DNA of 64,000 nucleotides from Curtobacterium sp. MCBA15_012 (GTDB lineage: Bacteria; Actinomycetota; Actinomycetes; Actinomycetales; Microbacteriaceae), in NCBI RefSeq assembly GCF_001864935.2, contig NZ_CP126267.1, positions 1,736,001-1,800,000 of the forward strand, read 5' to 3'. The position numbers and the translations under genes are program-made. The notes under the pieces were generated by a model, which did not search any database, had not been told where the DNA came from, and saw only the letters and a list, made by a program, of their open reading frames with translations. Below are positions 1-8,817 of this stretch, piece by piece. Position 1 is the first letter of the stretch, and the number at the start of each line of letters is the position of its first letter.

Positions 1-1
1 C

Positions 2-451
2 GTGCAGTTCTCGGTCGACGCCCGCGGCCTGACCGTCCGGCTGATCGGCAGCGAGACGTACTTCGGGACGAACAGCGCCGACCTGTCCGACCAGGCCCGC
101 CGCATCATGGACGCGATCGCGCCGGTCCTGTCGACCAGCCAGCACGACGTCAGCGTCGAGGGGCACGCCGACCAGCGGAACTCGACCGCCCCGTACGCGA
201 CGAACTGGGAGCTCAGCGCCGCCCGCGCGACCGGGGTGCTCCGGGACCTCGTCGAACGCGGGGGCATGTCGGCTGAGCACGTGCAGAGCGTCGGCTTCGG
301 GTCGAGCCGCCCGCTGGCGAAGGGCGACACCGAGTCCGACCTCGCGCTGAACCGCCGCGTCGACATCGTCGTGCTGTCGAACCAGGACCAGGACGTCAGC
401 GCCCTGATGCCCGCACTCGCCACGGCACAGGACGGAGCACGCCAGGGCTGA
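2..451 (+). CDS. motB: Flagellar motor stator protein MotB, C-terminal part (5' truncated by window edge)
   Basis: Only the last 149 residues are visible and the frame is open to the window edge, so the true start lies upstream. The visible part is an OmpA/MotB peptidoglycan-binding domain: a GHAD turn near residue 55 (VEGHADQRNS), a conserved ELSAARA helix and a closing NRRVDIVV strand. MotB anchors the proton-driven stator to the cell wall; its single membrane helix and the proton-carrying Asp would be in the missing part. It precedes the fliM-csrA gene run, which supports MotB over a generic OmpA-like protein. The last 20 residues are low complexity. Confidence in the family is high. Confidence 0.9.
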   Translation: MQFSVDARGLTVRLIGSETYFGTNSADLSDQARRIMDAIAPVLSTSQHDVSVEGHADQRNSTAPYATNWELSAARATGVLRDLVERGGMSAEHVQSVGFGSSRPLAKGDTESDLALNRRVDIVVLSNQDQDVSALMPALATAQDGARQG

Positions 452-520
452 TCCCGACGAGACACCCTCCGCCTCCCCAGTACGGGGTACAGCGCTACCG
501 GCCGATCCCCAGCGGACCGA

Positions 521-526
521 TAGACG
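521..526 (+). promoter_or_regulatory. Possible -10 box of a leaderless fliM transcript
   Basis: TAGACG ends exactly 6 nt before the GTG start of fliM. Six or seven other genes here have a better TAnnnT box at the same spacing. The last base departs from consensus, so this is weak evidence of a promoter inside the flagellar gene run. Confidence 0.3.
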
Positions 527-532
527 CCCTAC

Positions 533-1411
533 GTGACCGAGACCCTGCCCGCGCCCGAGGTGTACGACTTCGCGCGCCCGTCGACGCTCGCCCGCGAGCA
601 CGCACGGGTCCTCGAGCTCGCCTTCGAGACCTTCGCGCGGCAGTGGGGCACGCAGTTGACCGCCAAGGTCCGCGCGGTGAGCCAGGTCACGTGCGGCCAG
701 GTGCAGATCCGCACCTACGACGAGTACGCCTCGTCGCTGCCCGCGCTCACCGGCATGGTGCTGCTGCCGATCGCCGGTCTCGTGCCGAAGGGCGTCCTCC
801 AGGTGCCGCTCGACGCCGCGCTGACCTGGGTGTCGCACGCGCTCGGCGCCTCGAAGCCGCTGCCGACCCCGGAGCGCACCTTCACGCCGATCGAGCAAGC
901 CCTCGTCCGCAAGATCGTCGAGGACGCCCTCGACGACCTCCGGTACTCGTTCGGCGGCCTCCTCGCGCACGAGGTCACGACGGGCGGCTTCCAGTTCAAC
1001 AGCCAGTTCGCCCAGGCCGCCCAGAAGGGCGACCTGATGATCGTCGCCTCGTTCGACATCCGCGTCGGCGACCGCATCGCCCCGGGCACGCTCGCGCTGC
1101 CCGCCGAGGCGGTGCTGCCGCAGCTCGGCGAGGACACCGCGAGCGTCACGGCCGCCGACGCGAAGGCCCTCCTCGACGCGCAGCTCGCGGCCGTCCCGGT
1201 CGGCGTCGGCCTGCGCTTCGCGCCCGCCACCGTCCTGCCCGCGCAGGTGCTCGGACTCGCCGTCGGCGACGTCCTGCCCCTGCCGCACCCGCAGCACCGT
1301 CCCCTCACCATCGCGGTCGACGGCGAACCCGTCGGCACCGCCGCCGTCGGCGCGAACGGCTCGCGACTCGCGGGCATCGTCGTCACGACCACCTCGGAGC
1401 AGCACGCATGA
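533..1411 (+). CDS. fliM: Flagellar motor switch protein FliM
   Basis: A 292-aa protein, slightly shorter than typical FliM (about 330 aa). The N-terminal third reads as the FliM start of the middle domain (STLAREHARVLELAFETFAR), followed by the CheC-like middle domain (TFTPIEQALVRKIVEDALDD) and a SpoA/FliN-like C-terminal domain that ends in an AVGANGSRLAGIV strand. FliM forms the middle of the C-ring and relays CheY-P binding to rotor direction. The usual N-terminal CheY-binding EIDAL peptide is not obvious; the short start is MTETLPAPEVYDF. Its stop overlaps the fliN start by 4 nt (ATGA), so the two are translationally coupled. Confidence 0.88.
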   Translation: MTETLPAPEVYDFARPSTLAREHARVLELAFETFARQWGTQLTAKVRAVSQVTCGQVQIRTYDEYASSLPALTGMVLLPIAGLVPKGVLQVPLDAALTWVSHALGASKPLPTPERTFTPIEQALVRKIVEDALDDLRYSFGGLLAHEVTTGGFQFNSQFAQAAQKGDLMIVASFDIRVGDRIAPGTLALPAEAVLPQLGEDTASVTAADAKALLDAQLAAVPVGVGLRFAPATVLPAQVLGLAVGDVLPLPHPQHRPLTIAVDGEPVGTAAVGANGSRLAGIVVTTTSEQHA

Positions 1412-2112
1412 GCACGACCACCCTCCACACGACCGCCGCCGAGTCGCTCGCGGCGCAGCTCCCGACGGCGGCTCCCCTCACCGCGACGGCCCAGCCGGGA
1501 GGCGCGACCCCCGTCGTCCTCGGAGCGGCGGCCGACGCGGTGGTCGCCTCGTTCGTCGGCGGCCTGTCGGCCGACCTGGCCCTCGTGCTCACCGACCTCG
1601 ACGCCGTCGTGGCCGCCGGCGGCACCGACGCCGGGATCGTCGACGTGACCGACGTCCTGCGCCCCTCGCTCGAGGCCGCCGCGGCGGTCCTCGGCGTCGG
1701 TGTCCTCGGCGACGCCCGCCGCGAGTCGGCCTCGTCGCTGTTCGCCGACCCGGACACGGTCGTGTTCGAGCTGTCGTCGGCCGGCGTCACCGGGGGCTGG
1801 TTCGGCATCCGGGTCCGCGAGAACGGCACGGTGTCGGCCCCCGCGGTCGCAGCCGCGACGCCCACCGGCAACCTCGGCCGGATCAACAACGTCGAGATGA
1901 CCCTGACGGTCGAGATCGGCCGCACCCGGATGTCCGTGCGGGACGTGCTCGGCATGGAGCCCGGAGCGGTCGTGGAGCTCGACCGGAGCGCCGGTGCACC
2001 CGCCGACGTCCTGCTGAACGGCCGGCTCATCGCGCACGGCGAGGTCGTCGTCGTCGACCAGGACTACGCGGTGCGCATCACGAAGATCCTCGACGTCGCC
2101 GAGAGCGTCTGA
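1408..2112 (+). CDS. fliN: Flagellar motor switch protein FliN
   Basis: 234 aa. The ATG start overlaps the fliM stop. The last 80 residues are a SpoA domain (NVEMTLTVEIGRTRMSVRD, then GAVVELDRSAGAPADVLLNG and AHGEVVVVDQDYAVRITKIL), the C-ring base that binds FliH and contributes to switching. The first about 150 residues are Ala/Val/Asp-rich and resemble the longer FliN/FliY layout rather than the 137-aa enterobacterial FliN, but no CheC phosphatase motif is evident. It lies between fliM and fliO in the export/switch operon. Confidence 0.88.
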   Translation: MSTTTLHTTAAESLAAQLPTAAPLTATAQPGGATPVVLGAAADAVVASFVGGLSADLALVLTDLDAVVAAGGTDAGIVDVTDVLRPSLEAAAAVLGVGVLGDARRESASSLFADPDTVVFELSSAGVTGGWFGIRVRENGTVSAPAVAAATPTGNLGRINNVEMTLTVEIGRTRMSVRDVLGMEPGAVVELDRSAGAPADVLLNGRLIAHGEVVVVDQDYAVRITKILDVAESV

Positions 2113-2120
2113 GCCCGCCG

Positions 2121-2711
2121 GTGGACACCCTCGTCATCGTCCTCCGCGTCGCGCTGTCGCTCGGCATCGTGCTCGCCCTCATGTGGGTGCTGCACCGCCG
2201 CGTCGCGAAGGGACAGCTCGGCCGGACGAAGGCCCGCGGACGCCGTTCGGCGACCGTCGAGGTCGTCGGCCGCACCGGCATCGGCGGCAAGGCGAGCGTC
2301 GTCGTGGTCGACGTCGAGGGGGAGCGGCTCGTGCTCGGCGTCTCGGAGCACGGCGTCGCCCTGCTCACGAGCGGCCAGGCCCCCGCACCCGAGCTCGCGA
2401 TCGTGACCGGCCCCGTGGTGCTCCCGACCGTGCCCCGCGCGGTCCCGTCCGCACCCGACGCGCCCGCCGCACGCTCCGTGGCCGAGCCGACCACCACCTC
2501 CGCCGACCGGTTCCGTGCGGAACTGGAGCAGCACGTCGACCCGGCCACGGTCCTCCCGACCGACGCGGCGGAGCCGCTGCCCATGCGTCCGCGCAACCGC
2601 CGTCCCCAGCGCACCGCGCTGCCGACCGCGCAGCAGCTGCAGGGCTCGATCCTGTCGGTGGACACCTGGCGGCAGGCGGCCGCCGCGCTCCGTGACCGGC
2701 GGGCCGGGTGA
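2121..2711 (+). CDS. fliO: Flagellar biosynthetic protein FliO
   Basis: 196 aa with a GTG start. One N-terminal membrane helix (about residues 5-24, VIVLRVALSLGIVLALMWVL) is followed by a basic stretch and the FliO fold, with the conserved VVGRTGIGGKASVVVVDVEGERLVLGV pattern seen here around residues 48-75. FliO is a scaffold that helps assemble the FliP ring of the flagellar type III export gate. The C-terminal half is Pro/Ala-rich and probably disordered. Position directly before fliP is the canonical order, and its stop overlaps the fliP GTG start. Confidence 0.82.
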   Translation: MDTLVIVLRVALSLGIVLALMWVLHRRVAKGQLGRTKARGRRSATVEVVGRTGIGGKASVVVVDVEGERLVLGVSEHGVALLTSGQAPAPELAIVTGPVVLPTVPRAVPSAPDAPAARSVAEPTTTSADRFRAELEQHVDPATVLPTDAAEPLPMRPRNRRPQRTALPTAQQLQGSILSVDTWRQAAAALRDRRAG

Positions 2712-3529
2712 CCGCCGCCCGCGCCGGGCGCACCCTCACCGTCGTCCTCCTCGGCACCGCGGTCGTCGCCGGTGTCGTCCTGCTCACCGCGACCGGCGCG
2801 CACGCCGCGGGGGTCGTCCAGCCGACCGCGCCCGCGACCCCGACGGCCCCGGCGACCGGCGACTTCAGCGTCAGCGTGAACGGCCCGGACGGTGCGCCGT
2901 CGTCGGCGGTCGTGACGCTGCTCGGCATCACGCTGCTCAGCGTCGCGCCGGCCCTGCTGCTCATGATGACGTCGTTCACGAAGATCTTCGTCGTCCTCGC
3001 GATGACCCGGAACGCCCTCGCGCTGCAGGGCATCCCGCCGAACCAGGTGCTCGCCGGGCTGGCGCTGTTCCTGTCGTTGTTCGTGATGGCGCCGGTCCTC
3101 GGGCACGTCAACGACGACGCCCTCCAGCCCTACCTGGCGGGGCACATCGACTTCGCGAAGGCCGTCGAGCTCGGCACGAAGCCGCTCCGGACGTTCATGC
3201 TGCACCAGACCCGCGAGGAGGACGTCGCCCTCATCACCCGCGCGGCCGGCCAGGCGAACCCGAAGGACATGGACGCGGTCCCGATGACCACCGTGATCCC
3301 GGCGTTCGTCATCTCCGAGCTGCGGAGCGCGTTCATCATCGGGTTCGTCATCTTCATCCCGTTCCTCGTCATCGACCTCGTCGTCTCCGCTGCGCTCATG
3401 TCGATGGGCATGATGATGCTCCCGCCGGTGATGATCTCGCTGCCGTTCAAGATCCTGCTGTTCGTGCTCGTCGACGGGTGGGGGCTCATCATCACGTCGC
3501 TCATCCAGAGCTACCAGGTGGTGCACTGA
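2708..3529 (+). CDS. fliP: Flagellar export gate protein FliP
   Basis: 273 aa. An N-terminal signal-like helix ends at GAHAAG, then an extracytoplasmic linker and four membrane helices. FliP signatures are clear: LMMTSFTKIFVVLAMTRNAL, QGIPPNQVLAGLALFLS, ITSLIQSY near the end and a SMGMMMLPPVMISLPFKILLF segment. FliP pentamers with FliQ and FliR form the pore through which flagellar subunits are exported. The start codon GTG overlaps the fliO stop; the stop overlaps fliQ. Confidence 0.95.
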   Translation: MTAARAGRTLTVVLLGTAVVAGVVLLTATGAHAAGVVQPTAPATPTAPATGDFSVSVNGPDGAPSSAVVTLLGITLLSVAPALLLMMTSFTKIFVVLAMTRNALALQGIPPNQVLAGLALFLSLFVMAPVLGHVNDDALQPYLAGHIDFAKAVELGTKPLRTFMLHQTREEDVALITRAAGQANPKDMDAVPMTTVIPAFVISELRSAFIIGFVIFIPFLVIDLVVSAALMSMGMMMLPPVMISLPFKILLFVLVDGWGLIITSLIQSYQVVH

Positions 3530-3804
3530 TGAACCAGCAGGCCGTCATCGACCTCACGCTGCAGGCGCTCCTCGTCGCGGGCAAGCTCGCCGCACCCGTC
3601 CTCGTCACCTCGCTCGTGGTCGGGTTCGCGATCTCGCTGTTCCAGTCCGTGACCCAGATCCAGGAGGTCACGCTGTCGTTCGTGCCGAAGGCCGTCGCCG
3701 TCGCGATCGCCCTGGTCGTCTGCGGCAACTGGATGATCGCCGAGATGGTGTCCTTCACGCACGTCGCGTTCGACATGATCCCGAAGCTGCTCGGGACCGG
3801 CTGA
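3529..3804 (+). CDS. fliQ: Flagellar export gate protein FliQ
   Basis: 91 aa, the usual length for FliQ, with two membrane hairpin helices separated by a short loop containing FQSVTQIQEVTLSFVPK, the hallmark FliQ motif. It forms part of the FliPQR export pore. The ATG overlaps the fliP stop (TGATG) and its own stop overlaps fliR, giving strict stoichiometric coupling. Confidence 0.95.
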   Translation: MNQQAVIDLTLQALLVAGKLAAPVLVTSLVVGFAISLFQSVTQIQEVTLSFVPKAVAVAIALVVCGNWMIAEMVSFTHVAFDMIPKLLGTG

Positions 3805-4580
3805 TGGACCTCGTCGTCGACGCGTCCCGGCTCGAGGCCACGATGCTCGCGGGCGTGCGGCTCGTCGCGTTCTTCGTGCTCGCGCCGCCGTTCGCGTACC
3901 GGGCCTTCCCCGCGATGGTGAAGGTGATCCTCGGCCTGGCGCTCGCGATCGGGGTGGCACCGCGGGTCGCCGCCGGGTACGTGTCCCTCGACACCGGGGG
4001 GTTCCTGCTCGCCCTGCTCACCCAGCTCGTCGTCGGGCTGGCCCTCGGCTTCCTCGTGTACCTCGTCTTCGCGGCGGTGCAGTCCGCCGGCGCGCTCATC
4101 GACCTGTTCGGCGGCTTCACCCTCGCGCAGGCGTTCGACCCGCAGTCGCAGGTGAACGGCGCGCAGTTCACCCGCCTGTTCCAGATGGCCTCGCTCGCGC
4201 TGCTGTTCGCCAGCGGCGGGTACCAGCTCATCGTCGGCGGGCTCGTGCGGTCGTTCGACGCGGTCCCGCTCGTCGGCGCGGACGGGGCACCGGGGACGCT
4301 CGCGCTCGGACCGCTCGCCGGGGTGCTCGTCGCCGCGCTGTCCCAGATGTTCCTCGCGGCGCTGCAGATCGCCGGTCCGCTCGTCGTCGTGCTGTTCCTC
4401 GCGGACGTCGGCCTCGGCCTGCTCACCCGGGTCGCACCCGCGCTGAACGCCTTCCAGATGGGCTTCCCGATCAAGATCGGCCTGACCGTCGTGTTCGCCG
4501 GCGCCCTGTTCATGGCCCTGCCCGCGGTCGTGTCGTCGCTCACCGGCGACGCGGTCGCGGCCATCACGGGACGGGGGTGA
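3804..4580 (+). CDS. fliR: Flagellar export gate protein FliR
   Basis: 258 aa, family-typical length, about six membrane helices. Recognisable FliR parts are RLVAFFVLAPPFAYRAFP in helix 1-2, the LVVGLALGFLVYLVF stretch, DLFGGFTLAQAFDPQSQ and the late ALNAFQMGFPIKI motif. FliR is the single-copy subunit of the FliPQR export gate. The start overlaps fliQ and flhB begins 6 nt after the stop. Confidence 0.94.
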   Translation: MDLVVDASRLEATMLAGVRLVAFFVLAPPFAYRAFPAMVKVILGLALAIGVAPRVAAGYVSLDTGGFLLALLTQLVVGLALGFLVYLVFAAVQSAGALIDLFGGFTLAQAFDPQSQVNGAQFTRLFQMASLALLFASGGYQLIVGGLVRSFDAVPLVGADGAPGTLALGPLAGVLVAALSQMFLAALQIAGPLVVVLFLADVGLGLLTRVAPALNAFQMGFPIKIGLTVVFAGALFMALPAVVSSLTGDAVAAITGRG

Positions 4581-4586
4581 GGCCCG

Positions 4587-5789
4587 GTGTCCGACAGCGG
4601 GGAACGGTCCGAACAGGCCACCCAGAAGCGCATGCGGGAGGTGCACCGGAAGGGGCAGCTCGGCCGGTCGCAGGACCTCGGCGCGTGGACGGGCATCGCG
4701 ATGGCGGCGCTCGTCATGCCCGCGACGATCGGCAACGCCGCGGCGGCCGGCGAGCAGCAGCTCCGCGCCGTGCAGCACGTCATCGCGGAACCGTCGCTCG
4801 CGGTCGCCCGGCAGGCGCTCACCGACGCGCTGGCGTCCCTCTCGGCCACCCTCGGGCCGATGCTCGCGGTCGTCGCGGTCGCGGTCCTCGCCGTCTCGGT
4901 CGTGCAGGGCGGCGTGCACGTCCGCCGACTCACCCCGCAGCCCGACCACTTCGACCCGGTCGCCGGGGTCAAGCGTGTGTTCGGCGTCCAGGCGCTCTGG
5001 AACGGCGTGAAGGCGCTCCTCAAGACCGCGGTCGTCGGACTCGTCCTGTGGTTCGCGGTGCAGTCGCTCGTCCCCGTGCTCATGTCGAGCGGGTCGCTGC
5101 CGCTGTCCTCGGTGCTCGATGCCGCCCGCGAGGGCACCGGCACGCTGCTCCGCGCCGCCGTCGCCGCCGGGCTCGTCCTGGCCGCGCTCGACGTGTTCGT
5201 CGTCGTGCGCCGCAACCGCAAGCGCACGATGATGACCAAGCGCGAGGTCAAGGACGAGTCGAAGCACAGCGAGGGCGACCCGCTCGTCAAGTCGCAGCGA
5301 CGCTCCCGCCAACTCGCGATGAGCAGGAACCGGATGGTCGCCGCGATCGGCGACGCCGACGTCGTGATGACGAACCCGACGCACTACGCGGTCGCGCTCA
5401 AGTACGAGCCGGGCCGCTCCGCACCGCGGGTGACAGCCAAGGGCGCCGGGCCGGTCGCGCAGGTGATCCGCGAGCGCGCCGAGCAGGAACGGGTGCCGAT
5501 CGTCCGCGACGTCCCGCTCACCCGTGCCCTGCACGCCGCGTGCGAGCTCGGGCAGGAGGTGCCCGTCGACCTCTACACGCCCGTCGCCCGGGTCCTGTCC
5601 TTCGTGATGGCCCTGAGGACCCGCGGGGCCGCGACCGGCACGCACCAGGCGCCGCGGCCGACCACCCCGGACGAGGTCGCGACCGTCCTCGACCCCACCA
5701 CGCTCACCGGCGACCTGCGTCCGCGCCGAATCCGCCCGTCCCGTCCCACCGCCGACCCCTCGGCCGACCCGCAGGGAGCTCCCGCATGA
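4587..5789 (+). CDS. flhB: Flagellar export switch protein FlhB
   Basis: 400 aa with a GTG start. N-terminal SGERSEQATQKRMREVHRKGQ is the conserved FlhB cytosolic start, followed by four membrane helices and the cytoplasmic domain with the self-cleavage motif NPTH at residues 263-266 (NPTHYAVALKY), which switches export from rod/hook to filament substrates. The C-terminal tail after about residue 345 is Pro/Arg-rich and longer than in model FlhB (about 355-380 aa). The stop overlaps the flhA start (ATGA). Confidence 0.95.
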   Translation: MSDSGERSEQATQKRMREVHRKGQLGRSQDLGAWTGIAMAALVMPATIGNAAAAGEQQLRAVQHVIAEPSLAVARQALTDALASLSATLGPMLAVVAVAVLAVSVVQGGVHVRRLTPQPDHFDPVAGVKRVFGVQALWNGVKALLKTAVVGLVLWFAVQSLVPVLMSSGSLPLSSVLDAAREGTGTLLRAAVAAGLVLAALDVFVVVRRNRKRTMMTKREVKDESKHSEGDPLVKSQRRSRQLAMSRNRMVAAIGDADVVMTNPTHYAVALKYEPGRSAPRVTAKGAGPVAQVIRERAEQERVPIVRDVPLTRALHAACELGQEVPVDLYTPVARVLSFVMALRTRGAATGTHQAPRPTTPDEVATVLDPTTLTGDLRPRRIRPSRPTADPSADPQGAPA

Positions 5790-7840
5790 ACCGCAAGGAC
5801 ACCGTCAAGCTCGCCGTCCCGATCTTCATCGTCGGCATCGTCCTGCTGCTGATCCTGCCGGTGCCGTCGTTCCTGCTCGACGTGCTCATCATCTGCAACA
5901 TCCTGCTCGCGCTGGTGATCCTGCTCACGACGCTGTTCGTGAAGAAGCCGCTCGACTTCTCGGTGTTCCCGTCCCTGCTGCTCGTCGCGACGCTGTTCCG
6001 GCTCGGGCTCAACGTCGCCTCGACGCGGCTCGTGCTCGGCCAAGGGTTCGCGGGCGACGTCATCCAGGCGTTCGGCCACGTCGCGGTGTCCGGGTCGGTC
6101 ATCATCGGCGCGGTCGTTTTCCTCATCCTCGTCGTCATCCAGTTCGTCGTCGTCACGAAGGGCGCCGAGCGCGTCGCCGAGGTCGGGGCCCGCTTCACCC
6201 TCGACGCGATGCCGGGCAAGCAGATGGCGATCGACGCCGACCTCAACGCCGGGCTCGTCACCGACGCCGAGGCGAAGGAGCGCCGCGCGGCGGTCTCCGC
6301 CGAGGCGGACTTCTACGGCGCGATGGACGGTGCGTCGAAGTTCGTCAAGGGCGACGCGATCGCGGGCATCCTCATCATCGTCATCAACCTCGTCGGCGGC
6401 ATCGCGATCGGCATGGTGCAGAACGGGCTGTCCGTCACCGACGCCCTGTCGAAGTACGGCATCCTGACGATCGGCGACGGCCTGGTCACGCAGATCCCGG
6501 CCCTGCTCATGGCGGTGTCCACGGGCATGATCGTGACCCGCTCCGGCGCCGAGACCGACATCGGCTCCTCGGCGGCGCAGCAGCTGTCGCAGTCCCGGAA
6601 CGCGCTCATGATCGCCGGCGTCGCGGCGATCGCGATGGGGTTCATCCCCGGGATGCCGATCGTGCCGTTCCTGCTCATCGGCGCCGGGCTGCTGTTCGCC
6701 GGCTGGCGACTCGGGCAGCAGGCGAAGCGGCAGGAGGCCGAGGCCGCGCAGCAGCAGGCCCTCGCGGCCGCCGCACCGTCCGCCGACACCCCCGAGGACC
6801 TGCTCGAGCAGATGCGCGTGCACGCCCTCGAGATCCTGCTCGCCCCCGACCTGGTCGACATGGTGTCCGGGTCCTCCGACGACCTGCTCGGCCGGGTCCG
6901 CGCGCTCCGCCGCAAGATCGCGGTCGACATGGGCATCGTCGTCCCGCCGGTCCGGACCCGCGACAGCATCGAGCTCCCGCCGTCGACCTACGCCGTGCGC
7001 ATCGCGGGCGTCGAGGCCGGCCGCGGCACCGCCCCCGCGCGGAGCGTCCTGGCTCTCGGTGACCAGCTCGACGGGCTGCCCGGCACGGTGACCGTCGAGC
7101 CGGTGTTCGGGCTCGCCGGCAAGTGGGTGCCGGCCGAGCTCCGCCACGCGGCCGAGATGACCGGCGCGACCGTGATCGACCGCGTCTCGGTGCTCGTCAC
7201 CCACCTGCAGGCCGTGATCGGCGACAACGCCGCGCGACTGCTCACCCGCGAGGACGTGAAGGTCCTCACCGAGGGCGTCAAGCAGGTCAACCCCGCCGCC
7301 GTCGAGGAACTCGTGCCCGGGATGCTCTCGCTCGCCGAGCTCCAGCGTGTGCTGCAGGGCCTCCTCGCCGAGCGGGTCCCGATCAACGACCTCGGCCGCA
7401 TCTGCGAGGCGCTCACCCTGCGCGCCAAGGTGTCCTCCGACCCGGAGGGGCTCGTCGAGGCCGCCCGCGCCGCTCTCGGGCCCGCCCTGCCGGCACGCCA
7501 CGCCGAGGACGGCACGCTGCGGGTCATCATGATCGACCCGCTGCTGGAGCAGTCGATGCTCGAGGGGCTCCGGCCGTCCGAGCAGGGCACGCAGATCGTG
7601 CTCGACGCACACCGCATCGAGCAGGTCCTCGGGTCCCTCCGCGACGCCGTGCGCTCGGTCGAGGAGCAGGGCCTGTCCGCGGTCCTCGTCTGCGCGCCGC
7701 AGCTGCGCCCCGCCGTGCACCGGATGGTGTCGGCGCAGGCGAACGGCCTGCCCGTGCTGTCGTACCAGGAGGCCACCGCCGCGGGCTCCACCATCGAGAC
7801 CGTGGGGGTGGTCCGTGCCGCCGACCCGATCGCTGCGTAG
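5786..7840 (+). CDS. flhA: Flagellar export channel protein FlhA
   Basis: 684 aa. The N-terminal half holds about eight membrane helices with the FlhA/FHIPEP signature around LDFSVFPSLLLVATLFRLGLN and a FIPGMPIVPFLLI segment; the cytosolic half has the four-subdomain FlhA-C fold (EPVFGLAGKWVP, LLTREDVKVL, INDLGRICEAL, AVLVCAPQLRPAV). FlhA is the proton-conducting ring and chaperone dock of the export gate. Start ATG overlaps the flhB stop. The next gene starts inside its last 26 nt in another frame. Confidence 0.95.
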   Translation: MNRKDTVKLAVPIFIVGIVLLLILPVPSFLLDVLIICNILLALVILLTTLFVKKPLDFSVFPSLLLVATLFRLGLNVASTRLVLGQGFAGDVIQAFGHVAVSGSVIIGAVVFLILVVIQFVVVTKGAERVAEVGARFTLDAMPGKQMAIDADLNAGLVTDAEAKERRAAVSAEADFYGAMDGASKFVKGDAIAGILIIVINLVGGIAIGMVQNGLSVTDALSKYGILTIGDGLVTQIPALLMAVSTGMIVTRSGAETDIGSSAAQQLSQSRNALMIAGVAAIAMGFIPGMPIVPFLLIGAGLLFAGWRLGQQAKRQEAEAAQQQALAAAAPSADTPEDLLEQMRVHALEILLAPDLVDMVSGSSDDLLGRVRALRRKIAVDMGIVVPPVRTRDSIELPPSTYAVRIAGVEAGRGTAPARSVLALGDQLDGLPGTVTVEPVFGLAGKWVPAELRHAAEMTGATVIDRVSVLVTHLQAVIGDNAARLLTREDVKVLTEGVKQVNPAAVEELVPGMLSLAELQRVLQGLLAERVPINDLGRICEALTLRAKVSSDPEGLVEAARAALGPALPARHAEDGTLRVIMIDPLLEQSMLEGLRPSEQGTQIVLDAHRIEQVLGSLRDAVRSVEEQGLSAVLVCAPQLRPAVHRMVSAQANGLPVLSYQEATAAGSTIETVGVVRAADPIAA

Positions 7841-8813
7841 CGGTCCGACGCTCGAGGCCGTCCGCGACGCCGTCCGCGCCGAGTTCGGCCCGGGCGCCCG
7901 GATCGTCTCCGCCGAACGCGTCACCACCCCCGGCATCGGCGGGCTCTTCAAGCGTGCCCACGTCGAGGCCGTCGTCGAGGTGCCCGACCCCGGCACCCCC
8001 GTCACCGCCCGCGTCGCGATCGCCGACACCCCCGTCACCCGCGTCGGGATCGCCGCGCTCCTCGCCGAGGCCGACGAGACCGAGGCACGCATCGCCCGCG
8101 CCGACGGCACCGCGACGGCACGGGCCGACGCGTTCGCGTCGGTGCTCGACGGCTTCGTCGCGGACGGCATCGCGCCCCGCGCACCGCGCCCGACGGCGGA
8201 CCCGCCGGAGGCGGGCCGGGTCGACGGGGCCGGGTCGCGCCTCCAGGACGGGTACGACTGGCGTGACGCAGCTGACCTCGCTGACGGACGTGACCGCGGT
8301 GACGGTGGTGACCGCCGCGACGGTCGCGACGGTCGGACGGGAGGCGCTGGTGCGGTGGCCGCGTCGGCTGCGGTCGACGGGGTGGTCGGTGCTGCGCTCG
8401 TGGGTGCGTCGCTGCCCGCCGTGCGGTCCGCGGACGGCGACCTCGTGCTCCTGGTCGGGCGCGCGGGGGACGTCGACGCGGCTGCCGGGGTCTTCGCGGC
8501 CCGGTACGCGCTGCGGGCCACGCCCGCTGCCGACCGACGGTCCGGGATCCTCGCCCGGGCCGACGGGGTGCGGCAGGGGCACGCCCTGCTCGGCGTCGCG
8601 GCGTGGGACGACGCGGCGACCGTCGCGGGGCTCGCCCCGGACCAGGTGTGGGTCGTCGTCGACGTGGGCCGCAAGCACGAGGACACCGTCGCGATGGTCG
8701 CAGCCGTCGCGTCGCGCACGCCGGTCGCCGGGATCGTCGCGATCGGGGCGGGGGAGACCGCCACGCCGGAGTCGGTGCACCGACTGGGCGTCCCCGTGCT
8801 GTCGCTAGGCTGA
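7815..8813 (+). CDS. FlhF-like protein lacking a recognisable GTPase P-loop
   Basis: 332 aa, GTG start overlapping flhA by 26 nt. Residues 12-50 (TLEAVRDAVRAEFGPGARIV then GIGGLFKRAHVEAVVEV) resemble the N-terminal domain of FlhF, the SRP-type GTPase encoded after flhA in many bacteria. The middle carries an Asp/Gly/Arg run (GDGGDRRDGRDGR). The C-terminal part keeps the outline of an SRP GTPase (LVLLVGRAGDVDAAAG where the P-loop GxxxxGKT should be, and VWVVVDVGRKHEDT where DTAGR is expected) but lacks the P-loop Lys-Ser/Thr and the DTAG residues. Family assignment is inference from pattern and position; without tools it cannot be proven. Position after flhA and before csrA matches flhF loci. 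Confidence 0.6.
   Translation: MPPTRSLRSGPTLEAVRDAVRAEFGPGARIVSAERVTTPGIGGLFKRAHVEAVVEVPDPGTPVTARVAIADTPVTRVGIAALLAEADETEARIARADGTATARADAFASVLDGFVADGIAPRAPRPTADPPEAGRVDGAGSRLQDGYDWRDAADLADGRDRGDGGDRRDGRDGRTGGAGAVAASAAVDGVVGAALVGASLPAVRSADGDLVLLVGRAGDVDAAAGVFAARYALRATPAADRRSGILARADGVRQGHALLGVAAWDDAATVAGLAPDQVWVVVDVGRKHEDTVAMVAAVASRTPVAGIVAIGAGETATPESVHRLGVPVLSLG
8806..8811 (+). promoter_or_regulatory. -10 box for a leaderless csrA transcript
   Basis: TAGGCT ends 6 nt before the csrA GTG, so transcription would start at or next to the start codon. The box overlaps the stop codon of the upstream FlhF-like gene, giving csrA a transcript of its own besides operon read-through. Confidence 0.5.
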
Positions 8814-8817
8814 CGGA

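Noticed and set aside
5573..8764. Very long minus-strand open frame (1063 codons) opposite flhB/flhA
   Set aside because: Shadow of the flhB/flhA coding frame. Its translation is Ala/Arg/Pro/Ser-rich with no motif, as is typical of antisense frames at this GC content.
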